A stretch of 64,000 nt of DNA from Neoroseomonas soli (GCF_018129065.1 NZ_JAAEDM010000012.1:1-64000); one strand, 5' to 3'; positions 16,162 to 25,208 are shown, counted from the stretch's first letter. Numbers and translations: made by a program. The notes: a model not told the origin generated them from the sequence alone.

Positions 16162-17328
16162 ATGACGACCTTCCCGCCCGGCCCGCGCGCCGCCCTCGAC
16201 GACATCCCCGGCTCCCTGATCCGGGAGGTCGCAGAGGCCGGGCGCGGCATTCCCGGCCTGATCCGCCTGTTCTTCGGCGAGCCCGACACGGTGACGCCCG
16301 GCTTCATCCGGGACGCGGCGAAGGCCGCGCTCGATGCCGGCGAGACCTTCTACGCCCCCAACCCGGGCATCGCCCCGCTGCGGGAGGCGATCGCGCGCTA
16401 CCTCGGCCGCAACGGCCGGCCGGTCGGGCCGGAGCGGGTCTCGGTCACGGCCTCGGGCGTCAACGCGCTGATGCTGGTGGCCCAGGCGCTGCTCGATCCG
16501 GGCGACCAGGTGGTCATCCCGATGCCGGCCTGGCCGAACATGGACGGCATCGCGCGCGTGATGGGCGCCGAGGTGACGCCGCTGCCGATCCGCATCGCCA
16601 ATGGCGTCTGGCGGGTGGACATGGACGAGTTGCTCGCGGTGGTGACGCCGCGGACGCGGCTGCTGTTCCTCAACAGCCCCGGCAATCCGACCGGCTGGAC
16701 GCTGACGGCGGAGGAGCAGCGGATCATCCTCGACCACTGCCGGAAGACGGGCACCTGGATCCTGGCCGACGACGTCTATGAACGGCTCTATTTCGCCGGG
16801 AACGCGGCGCCGTCCTTCCTCTCGATCGCGACGGCGGAGGACCGCGTCGTCTCGGTGAACTCCTTCAGCAAATCGTGGTCGATGACGGGCTGGCGGCTCG
16901 GCTGGATCGCAGCACCACCGGCGCTGATGGACAGCATCGCCAAGCTCAACGAGTTCAACATGTCCTCCGCACCCACCTTCGTGCAGCATGCGGGGGTGGT
17001 GGCGCTGGACCAGGGCGATGCCTTCATCGCCGAGACCCAGGCGCGCTACCGGGCTTGCAGGGACCTCGCATTGGACATCCTGGGCGCGGTGCCGGGCGTG
17101 ACGGCGCCGCGGCCGGAGGGGGCGATGTACCTCTTCCTGCGCGTCGAGGGTTGCGACGACAGCCTGGCCCTGGCGAAGTCGCTGCTCGCCTCGGCCGGTG
17201 TCGGCCTGGCGCCGGGCGCGGCCTTCGGCGCGGGCGGGGAAGGGCATCTGCGCCTCTGCTTCGCGCAGAGCGAGGACCGGCTGCGCATCGCCTGCACCCG
17301 CCTGGCGGAGGTGCTGTCGGCGCGCTGA
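16162..17328 (+). CDS. Class I/II pyridoxal-phosphate aminotransferase
   Basis: A 388-residue fold-type I aminotransferase of the aspartate aminotransferase superfamily. Recognisable parts are FFGEPDTVTPGFIRDAAK near residue 28, the NSPGNPTGWTLTAEE loop near 170, the ADDVYERLYF strand near 200, and the PLP-binding lysine in SFSKSWSMTGWRLGWIA near 233-250. The C-terminus carries the small-domain arginine region (GHLRLCFAQSEDRL). The start at the ATG following CGCCCC is preferred to an in-frame ATG nine codons upstream because alignment to the family begins with a short leader. It diverges from agmatinase. The amino-donor preference cannot be read from the sequence. Confidence 0.88.
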   Translation: MTTFPPGPRAALDDIPGSLIREVAEAGRGIPGLIRLFFGEPDTVTPGFIRDAAKAALDAGETFYAPNPGIAPLREAIARYLGRNGRPVGPERVSVTASGVNALMLVAQALLDPGDQVVIPMPAWPNMDGIARVMGAEVTPLPIRIANGVWRVDMDELLAVVTPRTRLLFLNSPGNPTGWTLTAEEQRIILDHCRKTGTWILADDVYERLYFAGNAAPSFLSIATAEDRVVSVNSFSKSWSMTGWRLGWIAAPPALMDSIAKLNEFNMSSAPTFVQHAGVVALDQGDAFIAETQARYRACRDLALDILGAVPGVTAPRPEGAMYLFLRVEGCDDSLALAKSLLASAGVGLAPGAAFGAGGEGHLRLCFAQSEDRLRIACTRLAEVLSAR

Positions 17329-17455
17329 GACGTCCGCGCGGCGCTGCCGGACAATCCCCGATCGTAACTTTTTCGTGACACTGGGATCCACGGCGTGAAT
17401 CCTTGGACGCACCGCCCAGGAACCGGGCGGCTCCGAGTCAGGAGGGACGGCGCCC

Positions 17456-20260
17456 ATGACGGTCTTCACCTTCAGCACGCTCGCCAACAACCAGCACTTG
17501 GCCTTCAGCCTGGGCAGCGACGTACTGAATGTCGACCTTCCAACCGCGACGGCGGGGACGGTGCGCCTCCTGCGTTCCGGGGCCAACCTGGCCTTCACCT
17601 TCGGGGGCAAGACGGTCTTCCTCGACGGCGTGGCGCTGAACCAGCTCGATGCCGACAATCTCGCCTTCGCCGGCGGCGGCGCGCTGCTGGTGGGGGACGG
17701 CAGCAGCGACCCCTTCGCCGATTACTACGGCGCCGACTACAGCGGGCTGGCGGGCGCGGTGAGCGGGGACCTCCAGGTCTGGGGGCTTGGGGGCGCGGAT
17801 CTGATTGCCACCGGCGCCGGGAACGATGTGCTCGTCGGCAATGAGGCGCTGACGGTGCTGACCCATGTTTCGCGTGTCGGCCCGACCGGCTCGCCCACCG
17901 GCAGCAGCGGCGCGACCGTGTCCGCCGATGGTCGCTACGTCGCCTTCGAGGGCGGTTGGACCGGCTTCGGCAGTTCGAGCAACAGCGCGACCGACGTGCT
18001 GGTGAAGGACATGGTGACGGGCGCGGTCTCCGACGAGCATCGCTCCACGACCGGCGCGCTGGGCCTTTCGGGCTCCGGCGACGCGGTGATTTCGGCGGAC
18101 GGGCGCTCGCTCGCCTTCGTCAGCTCCTCGCAGCTGCTCTCGCCCACCACCACGCCGAGCAACACCGTCTTTGTCGCCAGCACGAATTCCGCGGCGATCG
18201 AGGCGGTCTCGCGCACCGCGGGCGGGGTGTTCGGGAATGAGGGTGGCGCCAATCCCGACCTCTCGGCCGATGGCCGCTACGTCGTCTTCGAGAGCCGGTC
18301 GAGCAACCTCGCCTCCGGCGGCAACGTGACCTTCGAGGACATCTACCTCAAGGACCGCATCACCGGCGCGCTGGCGCGCATCTCCACCAGCCTGACCGGC
18401 GGCGACGGCGATGGAGAGAGCCGCTACGCGAAGATCTCCGCCGATGGCCGCTACGTCGTCTTCCAGAGCGCGGCGAGCAACCTGACGAGTGGGGACGGCA
18501 ACGGCCGGATCGACATCTTCGTCTGGGACCGCACGACCGGCGGGCTGGCCAACATCACCCTCGGCACGCCCGGCGACTTCGACAGCCTTCGGCCCGACGT
18601 CGCCTTCGACAACGGCTATGGCGGCGTGGTGGTGTTCGACACCAACAAGGCGCTGGTGGCCGCCGACACGAACAACGCCATCGACGTCTATGCCTACGAC
18701 ATCGCCGCCGGCACCTTCAGCCTCGTCTCCGCCACCGCGAACGGCACGGTTTCGGCGATCGGGGCGCAGGAAGGCTCGGTTTCCGGCGACGGGCGCTTCG
18801 TCGCGTTCCGCTCCTTCTCGCCCAACCTCGTGACCGGCGACACCAATGGCTACGCCGACATCTTCGTGAAGGACCTCTTCACGGGCGCAATCGCCCTCGT
18901 CTCCCGCCTGCCGGGCGCGGAGGGCAACCAGCAGGCCGATGCGGCACCGCAGATCTCGCTCGGCGGCGACTGGATCGTCTTCTCGTCCAGCGCGAGCAAC
19001 CTCGCCACCACCGACGGCAATGGCGGGCTGCCGGACGTGTTCCGGGTCTCCAACCCGCTGCTGCTCGACACGCTGCAGGGCGGCACCGGCAACGACACCT
19101 ACGTCGTCGCGCGCAACGATGTCATCATCGAACAGCCGGGCGCCGGCATCGACCTGGTGCAGAGCTCGATCGCCTATGCGCTCGGCGCCAACCTCGAGAA
19201 CCTGCAGCTGACCGGCGCGGCGAACCTCAACGGCTGGGGCAATGTGCTGAACAACGCCATCACCGGCAATGCCGGCGCCAATAGGCTGTATGGGCTCCTC
19301 GGCAACGACGTGCTCGATGGCGGGCTCGGCAATGACACGCTCGACGGCGGTGCGGGCAACGACACGCTGAAGGGCGGCGACGGCGTGGACAGCCTGAACG
19401 GCGGAGACGGCAACGATTCGCTGCTGGGTGGCGCGGGGGACGATGTGCTGAACGGCGGTCTCGGCAACGACACGATCGATGCCGGCGCGAATGGCGGCTT
19501 CCTCGACATGGCGGCCGGCGGGGCGGGCAATGACACCTACATCATCGGCACCGGCTATGCGGTCGAGATCTTCGAGACGGGCCTCGTCACCAACGGCATC
19601 GATGTCGTCCGCAGCTCGGTCACACACGCCCTGGCGGCCAGCGTGGAGAACCTGGTTCTGACCGGCACGGCGAACGTGAACGGCACGGGCAATACCCAGG
19701 CCAACCTGATCACGGGCAATGCCGGGGCCAACCTGCTCATCGGCGGGGGCGGCAATGACACGCTGAACGGTGGCGCCGGCGCCGACACGCTGAATGGCGG
19801 CGCCGGCAATGACCGGCTGGTCGGCGGCCTCGGCCCCGACACCATCCTGCTCAACAGCAAGATCGGCAGCGACATCGTCACCGATTTCGTCTCGGGCACC
19901 GACAAGGTCCTGGTCAGCAAGGCCGCGCTTCCCATCGGCGATGGCGACCTGCTGATCGAGGGCGCGGTGGTGCGCGCCGCGCCGGGCGGCTTCGGCACGG
20001 GCGCCGAGCTCGTGGTGTTCACCGCCGATGCGGCCGGGCTGGACGCGGCATCGGCAGCGGCGCAGATCGGCGCGGCGAGCGCAGCCTATGCGGTCGGGGC
20101 GACGCGGCTCTTCGCCATCGACAATGGCGTCTCGAGCGCGCTCTACCTGTTCACGGCGGCGGATGCGAACGCGACCGTGTCGGCCGCCGAGCTGACGATG
20201 CTGCTGACGATGCAGGGCACGGCGGCGACGGCGCTCGCGGATTACGCCTTCGGCACCTGA
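17456..20260 (+). CDS. Large secreted protein: beta-propeller repeats plus RTX calcium-binding repeats
   Basis: A 934-residue acidic protein with no N-terminal signal peptide. Residues 1-140 are of unknown fold. Residues about 155-535 contain seven or so repeats with the core SADGRYVAFxS, typical of TolB/PD40-like propeller blades. From about residue 539 RTX nonapeptides of the type GGxGNDxLxG appear in two blocks (around 615-680 and 760-800). Each block is preceded by a similar module ENLxLTGxANxNGxGN. The last 130 residues (VTDFVSGTDKVLV onwards) resemble the C-terminal type I secretion region. The whole protein has almost no cysteine, as expected for type I export. Secretion through an ABC exporter with calcium-triggered folding outside the cell is known for the RTX class. 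No exporter genes are nearby. A strong ribosome site (aggaggga) precedes the ATG. Confidence 0.88.
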   Translation: MTVFTFSTLANNQHLAFSLGSDVLNVDLPTATAGTVRLLRSGANLAFTFGGKTVFLDGVALNQLDADNLAFAGGGALLVGDGSSDPFADYYGADYSGLAGAVSGDLQVWGLGGADLIATGAGNDVLVGNEALTVLTHVSRVGPTGSPTGSSGATVSADGRYVAFEGGWTGFGSSSNSATDVLVKDMVTGAVSDEHRSTTGALGLSGSGDAVISADGRSLAFVSSSQLLSPTTTPSNTVFVASTNSAAIEAVSRTAGGVFGNEGGANPDLSADGRYVVFESRSSNLASGGNVTFEDIYLKDRITGALARISTSLTGGDGDGESRYAKISADGRYVVFQSAASNLTSGDGNGRIDIFVWDRTTGGLANITLGTPGDFDSLRPDVAFDNGYGGVVVFDTNKALVAADTNNAIDVYAYDIAAGTFSLVSATANGTVSAIGAQEGSVSGDGRFVAFRSFSPNLVTGDTNGYADIFVKDLFTGAIALVSRLPGAEGNQQADAAPQISLGGDWIVFSSSASNLATTDGNGGLPDVFRVSNPLLLDTLQGGTGNDTYVVARNDVIIEQPGAGIDLVQSSIAYALGANLENLQLTGAANLNGWGNVLNNAITGNAGANRLYGLLGNDVLDGGLGNDTLDGGAGNDTLKGGDGVDSLNGGDGNDSLLGGAGDDVLNGGLGNDTIDAGANGGFLDMAAGGAGNDTYIIGTGYAVEIFETGLVTNGIDVVRSSVTHALAASVENLVLTGTANVNGTGNTQANLITGNAGANLLIGGGGNDTLNGGAGADTLNGGAGNDRLVGGLGPDTILLNSKIGSDIVTDFVSGTDKVLVSKAALPIGDGDLLIEGAVVRAAPGGFGTGAELVVFTADAAGLDAASAAAQIGAASAAYAVGATRLFAIDNGVSSALYLFTAADANATVSAAELTMLLTMQGTAATALADYAFGT

Positions 20261-20332
20261 GCGGAGCGGGCACGGGCTTCCCCAAAGCGCACGGGCGTCC
20301 ATACTGGCCGCCTGCCGCGAGGAGATCACGCC

Positions 20333-20527
20333 ATGCCCGACCCGATGGACAAGCCCCAGTTCGACGCACTGATGGCGCGCCACGGCCTGCCGCTGACCGA
20401 AGCCGAGAAGGAAGGCATCCGCGCCGTCTCCGGCCACATCCTCGGCTTCGCCGAGCGCGTCCGCACCCCGCGCGAGGTCGGCGCCGAGATGGCCGTGACC
20501 TTCGCGCCGAAGGGGGTGGCCCGATGA
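20333..20527 (+). CDS. AtzG-like (DUF4089) small amidase partner
   Basis: A 64-residue protein whose layout (MDKPQFDALMARHGLPLTEAEKEGIRAV, then a helix with GFAERVRTP) resembles the DUF4089/AtzG family. AtzG is a small helical subunit, related in shape to GatC, that wraps around and stabilises the amidase AtzE. Its stop overlaps the start of the amidase gene (ATGA), giving equal coupled synthesis as expected for partners. In several genomes such pairs handle small amides or ureides; the substrate here is not defined. Confidence 0.75.
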   Translation: MPDPMDKPQFDALMARHGLPLTEAEKEGIRAVSGHILGFAERVRTPREVGAEMAVTFAPKGVAR

Positions 20528-21909
20528 TCCCGACCATCGCCGAGGCCGCGAAGCTGATCGCGGACAAGAAGCTCTCTCCGGTCGAACTCACGAAGGACCG
20601 CCTCGCCAGGGCCGAGGCGCTGAACCCCGAGATCCACGCCTTCATCCGCTTCACCCCGGAGATCGCGCTGAAGCAGGCGCAGGCGGCCGAGGCGCGCCAG
20701 ATGGCCGGCACGCTGAAGGGGCCGCTCGACGGCATCCCGATCGCGCACAAGGACATCTACGAGACCGCCGGCGTGACGACGACCGGCCATTCCCGCGTGC
20801 TGGAGAACCATGTGCCGAAGGCGGATTCCGCCGCGGTGGGCGCCTGGGCCGAGGCCGGCGCGGTGATGCTCGGCAAGCTCGCCACGCACGAATTCGCCTG
20901 GGGCGGGCCGTCCTTCGACCTGCCCTGGCCGCCGGCCCGCAACCCCTGGAACACGGCGCATTTCACCGGCGGGTCGTCCTCCGGCACGGGCGCTGCCGTG
21001 GCGGCGGGCGTGATCCTGGGCGGGACAGGCTCGGACACCGGGGGGTCGATCCGCGGGCCGGCCTCGCTCTGCGGCACGGCTGGGATCAAGCCGACCTATG
21101 GGCTGTGCTCGCGCGTCGGCGTGCTGCCGCTCTCGCACAGCCTGGACACGGTCGGGCCGCTCGCCTGGACGGTCGAGGACTGCGCGCTGCTGCTCGATGC
21201 GCTGACGGGGCATGACCCGGCAGACCCGTCTTCCGCGAACCGGCCGAAGCCGGACCTGCTCTCGGGGCTGAACGGCGGCGTGCGGGGGCTGCGCATCGGC
21301 GTGGTCCGCCACTTCCACGAGAAGGACTGCCCGGTCAGTCCCGGCATGACGGCCGGCATCACGCATGTGGCGGAGACGCTGGAAGGCCTGGGCGCCACGG
21401 TGGCGGAGGTGACGCTGCCGCCGCTGGCGGATTTCAACGCGGCGGGCTGGCTCATCCTCGCCGCCGATGCCTTCGCGGTGCACGAGCCCTGGCTGCGCAC
21501 GAAGTACCGCGCCTATGGCGAGATCCTGCGCGAGCGCCTGGCGCTGGCCGGCATCATCTCCGCCGCCGACTACCTGCAGGCGCAGCGGCGGCGGCGGGAA
21601 CTCTGCGACGCCGTGGCGAAGGCCATGCAGGATTGCGACCTGCTGCTGACGGCGGCGCAGCCCGGCGAGGCGCGGCGCATCGAGGAGATGGGCAAGTGGT
21701 CCTCCTTCGAGGTGCCCAACTTCACCATCCCCTTCAACCTGACCGGCCAGCCGGCGCTGACCGTCTGCGCCGGCTTCGGGGCGAACAGCCTGCCGGTCGG
21801 CGCGCAACTGATCGGCCGGCCCTTCGAGGACGCCACCGTGCTCCGCGCCGGCCATGCCTATGAGAAGGCGACCACCTGGCGGACGCGCCGGCCCGCCATG
21901 GCGGCGTAG
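20524..21909 (+). CDS. Amidase signature enzyme, AtzE/GatA-like
   Basis: A 461-residue hydrolase of the amidase signature family. The Ser-cisSer-Lys triad region is present: Lys in GIPIAHKDIYE near residue 78, and the Gly/Ser-rich segment FTGGSSSGTGAAVAAGVILGGTGSDTGGSIRGPASLCGTAGIKPTYG at about 145-195, which carries the cis-Ser and the nucleophile Ser. Pairing with the AtzG-like gene points to the AtzE branch (1-carboxybiuret hydrolase and relatives) rather than the GatCAB amidotransferase, since no gatB is present. The alcohol dehydrogenase gene follows 11 bp downstream, so they are probably co-transcribed. Confidence 0.88.
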   Translation: MIPTIAEAAKLIADKKLSPVELTKDRLARAEALNPEIHAFIRFTPEIALKQAQAAEARQMAGTLKGPLDGIPIAHKDIYETAGVTTTGHSRVLENHVPKADSAAVGAWAEAGAVMLGKLATHEFAWGGPSFDLPWPPARNPWNTAHFTGGSSSGTGAAVAAGVILGGTGSDTGGSIRGPASLCGTAGIKPTYGLCSRVGVLPLSHSLDTVGPLAWTVEDCALLLDALTGHDPADPSSANRPKPDLLSGLNGGVRGLRIGVVRHFHEKDCPVSPGMTAGITHVAETLEGLGATVAEVTLPPLADFNAAGWLILAADAFAVHEPWLRTKYRAYGEILRERLALAGIISAADYLQAQRRRRELCDAVAKAMQDCDLLLTAAQPGEARRIEEMGKWSSFEVPNFTIPFNLTGQPALTVCAGFGANSLPVGAQLIGRPFEDATVLRAGHAYEKATTWRTRRPAMAA

Positions 21910-21920
21910 GGCGCGGCGCG

Positions 21921-22904
21921 ATGCGCGCCATGGTCCTGGACGCGGCATCGCGCTCCGTGCGGCTGGAATGCCGCGCGGAACCGCTGCCGGGCCCGGGCCA
22001 GGTGCTGATCCGCGTCGCCGCCTGCGCCGTCTGCCGCACGGACCTGCATGTGGTGGACGGCGACTTGCCATCGCCCAAGCCGGGCGTCATCCCAGGGCAC
22101 GAGATCATCGGCCGCGTCGCGGCGCGCGGCGCCGGCGCGGGGCGCTTCGCCATCGGCGCGCGGGTCGGCGTGCCGTGGCTCGGCTTCGCCTGCGGGCAGT
22201 GCCGCTACTGCGTGCGGGGGCAGGAGAACCTTTGCGACGCCGCGCGCTACACCGGCTACCAGATCGACGGCGGCTACGCCGAGTTCACCGTCGCGGACGA
22301 ACGCTTCTGCTTCGCCATCCCCGACGCCTATCCGGACGTCGAGGCCGCGCCGCTGCTCTGCGCCGGCCTGATCGGCCACCGTGCCCTGCGCATGGCGGGG
22401 GATGCGAAGCGGCTCGGGCTCTACGGCTTCGGTGCGGCCGCGCACATCGTCGCGCAGGTCGCGGCCTGGGAGGGGCGGGAGGTCTTCGCCTTCACCCGGC
22501 GCGACGATGCGGCCGCGCAGCACTTCGCGCGCTCGCTCGGCTGCGCCTGGGCCGGGCCGTCGGATGCGCCCGCGCCGGAACCGTTGGATGCCGCGATCAT
22601 CTTCGCCCCGGTGGGGGCGCTGGTGCCGGCCGCGCTGCGCGCGGTGGACAAGGGCGGCACCGTGGTCTGCGCCGGCATCCACATGAGCGACATCCCCTCC
22701 TTCCCCTACGCGATCCTGTGGGAGGAGCGGGTGCTGCGCTCCGTCGCCAACCTGACGCGACGGGACGGCGAGGAATTCCTCGCGCTCGCTCCGCGCATCC
22801 CGGTGCGCACGGCGGCGGAGGCATTGCCGCTGGAGGAAGCGCCGGCCGCGCTCGCGCGGCTGCGGGCGGGCAGGGTGGAGGGCGCGCTGGTGCTGGTGCC
22901 CTGA
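21921..22904 (+). CDS. Zinc-dependent alcohol dehydrogenase (MDR superfamily)
   Basis: A 327-residue medium-chain dehydrogenase. The catalytic zinc ligands are seen in CRTDLHVVDG (Cys near residue 37) and GHEIIGRV (His-Glu near 60). The structural zinc lobe has four cysteines in CGQCRYCVRGQENLC near 92-106. The nucleotide-binding fold follows (LGLYGFGAAAHIVAQVA), slightly divergent from GxGxxG. It resembles the zinc-binding alcohol dehydrogenases of the AdhA/AdhP group that oxidise primary alcohols with NAD(P). It lies 11 bp after the amidase gene. A functional link between the two is not evident. Confidence 0.85.
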   Translation: MRAMVLDAASRSVRLECRAEPLPGPGQVLIRVAACAVCRTDLHVVDGDLPSPKPGVIPGHEIIGRVAARGAGAGRFAIGARVGVPWLGFACGQCRYCVRGQENLCDAARYTGYQIDGGYAEFTVADERFCFAIPDAYPDVEAAPLLCAGLIGHRALRMAGDAKRLGLYGFGAAAHIVAQVAAWEGREVFAFTRRDDAAAQHFARSLGCAWAGPSDAPAPEPLDAAIIFAPVGALVPAALRAVDKGGTVVCAGIHMSDIPSFPYAILWEERVLRSVANLTRRDGEEFLALAPRIPVRTAAEALPLEEAPAALARLRAGRVEGALVLVP

Positions 22905-22907
22905 CGG

Positions 22908-23705
22908 TCAGCGCATCAGCATCGGCTTCACTAGGTAGTCCCAGAAGGTGAAGACCACCTCGATGCCGACCAGGGCGACGATCGCGATCTCCAGCCCCAT
23001 CGAGCGGCGCGACTGGATCAGGGAGAGCAGCGTCTCCGTCATGTCGCCGATCAGCGACAGCTTGCGGTCGAGCGCGGCGCTGCGCTCCTTCAACTCGTAC
23101 TCGTCGGCGAGGCGCGCATAGAGCCGTTCGAGCTGCGGGTTGTCCCACAGCACCTCGGGCTTGTCCTCGGCCTCGACGCGCGCCGCGGTGCGGCTGCGGG
23201 CGTGCAGCGCGGCGCCGATCTGCCGGTGCAGCGCGCGCGCGCCGAAGACCAGCCGGCCTTCATGGCGCAGCGCGGCGACGGAAGGCTCCATGCGGTCCAT
23301 CGCCTGGGTCAGCGTCGCCTCCTGCTGCGCCAGCGCCGCGCTCTTGGCCAATGCGTCGGCCACCACGGCGAGCCGCGAAGGGTCCATGTCGCGCAGTCGG
23401 ATGACGGATTGCGCGTCGATGCCGTCCTGCTCGGCGCCGGTCTCGATCTGGGCGACCTCCTCCACCGGTACCGGCAGCGGGTTGGTCACCCGCGGCTTCA
23501 GCATGGCGAGGATCGCCGCCTCCTGCTCCGTGCTGGCGCCGATGAAGACCACCGCGCCCCAGCGGAAGGCGAAGGCCGCGAAGTCGTCCGGCGTGGCGAG
23601 CGGCACGGGGTCCGCCGCCGGCACGCCTTCGCGCGCCAGGCCGCGATGCTCCAGGCGCTCGCCCAGCAGCACCGCGCGCGCGGAAAGGCGCGGCGCATTC
23701 GGCAT
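22908..23705 (-). CDS. RMD1/YagE family (DUF155) membrane-anchored protein
   Basis: A 265-residue protein of the RMD1/YagE family, related to a yeast protein linked to sporulation and to mitochondrial translation-associated proteins. Diagnostic segments are FAFRWGAVVFIGASTEQE near residue 45-62, a helical middle, and the C-terminal region with DNPQLERLYARLADEYELKERSAALDRKLSLI, ending in one membrane helix (ISIVALVGIEVVF-like, residues about 238-258). The function in bacteria is unknown. It ends 3 bp from the convergent alcohol dehydrogenase stop and follows the class III aminotransferase by 2 bp, so it is probably co-transcribed with the latter. Confidence 0.82.
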   Translation of the reverse strand: MPNAPRLSARAVLLGERLEHRGLAREGVPAADPVPLATPDDFAAFAFRWGAVVFIGASTEQEAAILAMLKPRVTNPLPVPVEEVAQIETGAEQDGIDAQSVIRLRDMDPSRLAVVADALAKSAALAQQEATLTQAMDRMEPSVAALRHEGRLVFGARALHRQIGAALHARSRTAARVEAEDKPEVLWDNPQLERLYARLADEYELKERSAALDRKLSLIGDMTETLLSLIQSRRSMGLEIAIVALVGIEVVFTFWDYLVKPMLMR

Positions 23706-23707
23706 GG

Positions 23708-25093
23708 TCAGGCGATCTCCCCTTCCGCGCGCAGGTCGCGCAAGGCCGCACGGAAGGCGGTGATGGTCGCATCCACCTCGGCCGGCCCGTGCACGGCGGA
23801 AACCGGCCCGCCCGGCCAGGGCGAGAAATCGACGCCATGGGTTCGCATGGCCAGCAGCAGGCGCGTCACCGTCTGCAGCCCGCGCGGCACCTTGAGGTCG
23901 GCATAGCCCATCGCCAGGGGGTCGAAGCTGGCCGGCGTGATCGGCAGACGCTTCCAGTTGGTGAAGATGTGCACGCCGGTGTGGCTGCCATAGACGGCCC
24001 AGGGCACCGACATCTCGTCCAGCACCGCGTTCATCGCGCCGCGCAGCGTGGCGGCGGTCGCGTGGGCGCGGGCGATGGCGTCGGTGTCGCGCAGGATCTC
24101 GAGCGTCGCGATGCCGGCCGCGGCCGACAGCGGATTGGCGTTGTAGGTGCCCTGGTGCGGGATCTTCTCCACGCCGCGCGCCGCGGCGCGTTCCAGGTCC
24201 AGCAATTCCAGCAGGTCCCGCCGCCCGACCACCGCGCCGCCCGGCAGGCCGCCAGCGAGGATCTTCGCGAGCGTCGTCAGGTCCGGCCTGATGCCGAGCA
24301 CTTCCTGCGCGCCGCCCTTCGAGACGCGGAAGCCCGTCACGACCTCGTCGAACACCAGCACGGCGCCGTGCTTCGCCGTCTCGGCCCGCAGGAGGTGGAC
24401 GAAGGATTCCCGCAGCGGCACTTGGCCGTAGGTGGAGCCGGTGGGCTCAAGGATCGCGGCGGCGATTTCGCTGCCATGCGCGGCCATCAGCGCGGAGAGG
24501 CCGGCCTCGTCGTTCGGGTCCGCCAGCAGCACGTTGTCCGAAAGACCTTCGAGGATGCCCGGCGTCGGCGTGCCGTCGAAGTGGTTGGTCACGCCGAAGG
24601 CCACATGGTCGTGCCAGCCGTGGAAGTGGCCGCGCAGGCGCAGCAGCTTCTTCCGCCCCGTCGCGGCGCGCGCCACGCGCAGCGCCATCAGCGTCGCCTC
24701 GGTGCCGGAATTGGTGAAGCGGATCATCTCCGCGCTCGGCACCATGGACTTGATGAGCGCGGCCCAGCGGTTCTCCAGCGCGTGGTTGGCGCCGTAATGC
24801 GTGCCCTTGGCGAGCTGCTCCGCCACCGCCGCCGTCACCGCCGGATGGGCGTGGCCGAGGATCAACGCCCCGTGGCCGCCCGCGTAGTCCACGTACTCGT
24901 TGCCGTCCACGTCCCACTTCCGCGGCCCCGCGGCGCGCGCGATGGCGAGCGGATGCGGGCGGACGTAGCGCGTGTCGTGGGTGACGCCGCCGGGGAAGTG
25001 CTCGCATGCCTCGGCATAGGCGGCCGCGCTGCCCGGCGTATGGGCGATGAAGGCGGCGACGATGGGGGAATTGGTCGGCGGGATGCTGTCCAT
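23708..25093 (-). CDS. Class III aminotransferase, glutamate-1-semialdehyde aminomutase-like
   Basis: A 461-residue PLP enzyme. The N-terminal block FPGGVTHDTRYVRPHPLAI and the segment WDVDGNEYVDYAGGHGALILGHAHP are typical of the HemL-like branch. Later come FTNSGTEATLMALRVARAATGR, LRGHFHGWHDH, VLVFDEVVTGFRV and the PLP lysine in LTTLAKILAGGLPGGAVVG near residue 277. HQGTYNANPLSAAAGIATLE follows. True HemL is usually about 430 residues and needs a tRNA-dependent C5 pathway, whereas alphaproteobacteria generally make aminolevulinate another way, so a catabolic aminotransferase role is more likely. It is divergent from the ribonucleotide reductase gene. Confidence 0.85.
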   Translation of the reverse strand: MDSIPPTNSPIVAAFIAHTPGSAAAYAEACEHFPGGVTHDTRYVRPHPLAIARAAGPRKWDVDGNEYVDYAGGHGALILGHAHPAVTAAVAEQLAKGTHYGANHALENRWAALIKSMVPSAEMIRFTNSGTEATLMALRVARAATGRKKLLRLRGHFHGWHDHVAFGVTNHFDGTPTPGILEGLSDNVLLADPNDEAGLSALMAAHGSEIAAAILEPTGSTYGQVPLRESFVHLLRAETAKHGAVLVFDEVVTGFRVSKGGAQEVLGIRPDLTTLAKILAGGLPGGAVVGRRDLLELLDLERAAARGVEKIPHQGTYNANPLSAAAGIATLEILRDTDAIARAHATAATLRGAMNAVLDEMSVPWAVYGSHTGVHIFTNWKRLPITPASFDPLAMGYADLKVPRGLQTVTRLLLAMRTHGVDFSPWPGGPVSAVHGPAEVDATITAFRAALRDLRAEGEIA

Positions 25094-25160
25094 GGCGGCC
25101 TCCGTGCGGGTGTGGCCACTAGCCTGCGCGGCCGGGCGCGGCCTGTCCATGGGATCGGAG

Positions 25161-25176
25161 TGGCGAGATGTGGTGT
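25161..25176 (+). promoter_or_regulatory. Candidate NrdR box 1 (distal)
   Basis: The 16-mer tggcgagatgtggtgt keeps the most conserved NrdR-box positions (C4, A6, A8-T9, T11, G13-TGT) but differs at the outer left end. It lies exactly 16 bp upstream of box 2, the spacing known for paired NrdR operators, in front of the ribonucleotide reductase gene. Confidence 0.55.
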
Positions 25177-25192
25177 GAATCCCCACCCAACG

Positions 25193-25208
25193 ACGCTATA
25201 TGCAGGGT
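25193..25208 (+). promoter_or_regulatory. Candidate NrdR box 2 (proximal)
   Basis: The 16-mer acgctatatgcagggt matches the published consensus acaCwAtATaTwGtgt at about 12 of 16 positions, including C4, A6, A8-T9 and G13. It lies 37 bp before the reductase ATG and overlaps the only AT-rich stretch (ctatat) that could be a -10 element, so binding would repress transcription. Confidence 0.65.

Noticed and set aside
17438-20437. A 999-codon open frame on the minus strand across the RTX gene
   Set aside because: It is antisense to a gene with clear propeller and RTX repeats and a strong ribosome site. Its repeats mirror the RTX repeats, and such open shadows are expected in GC-rich DNA.
23708-25093. 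Assignment of the class III aminotransferase as HemL
   Set aside because: The similarity is general, and alphaproteobacteria usually make aminolevulinate by ALA synthase. No C5-pathway partner gene is nearby.
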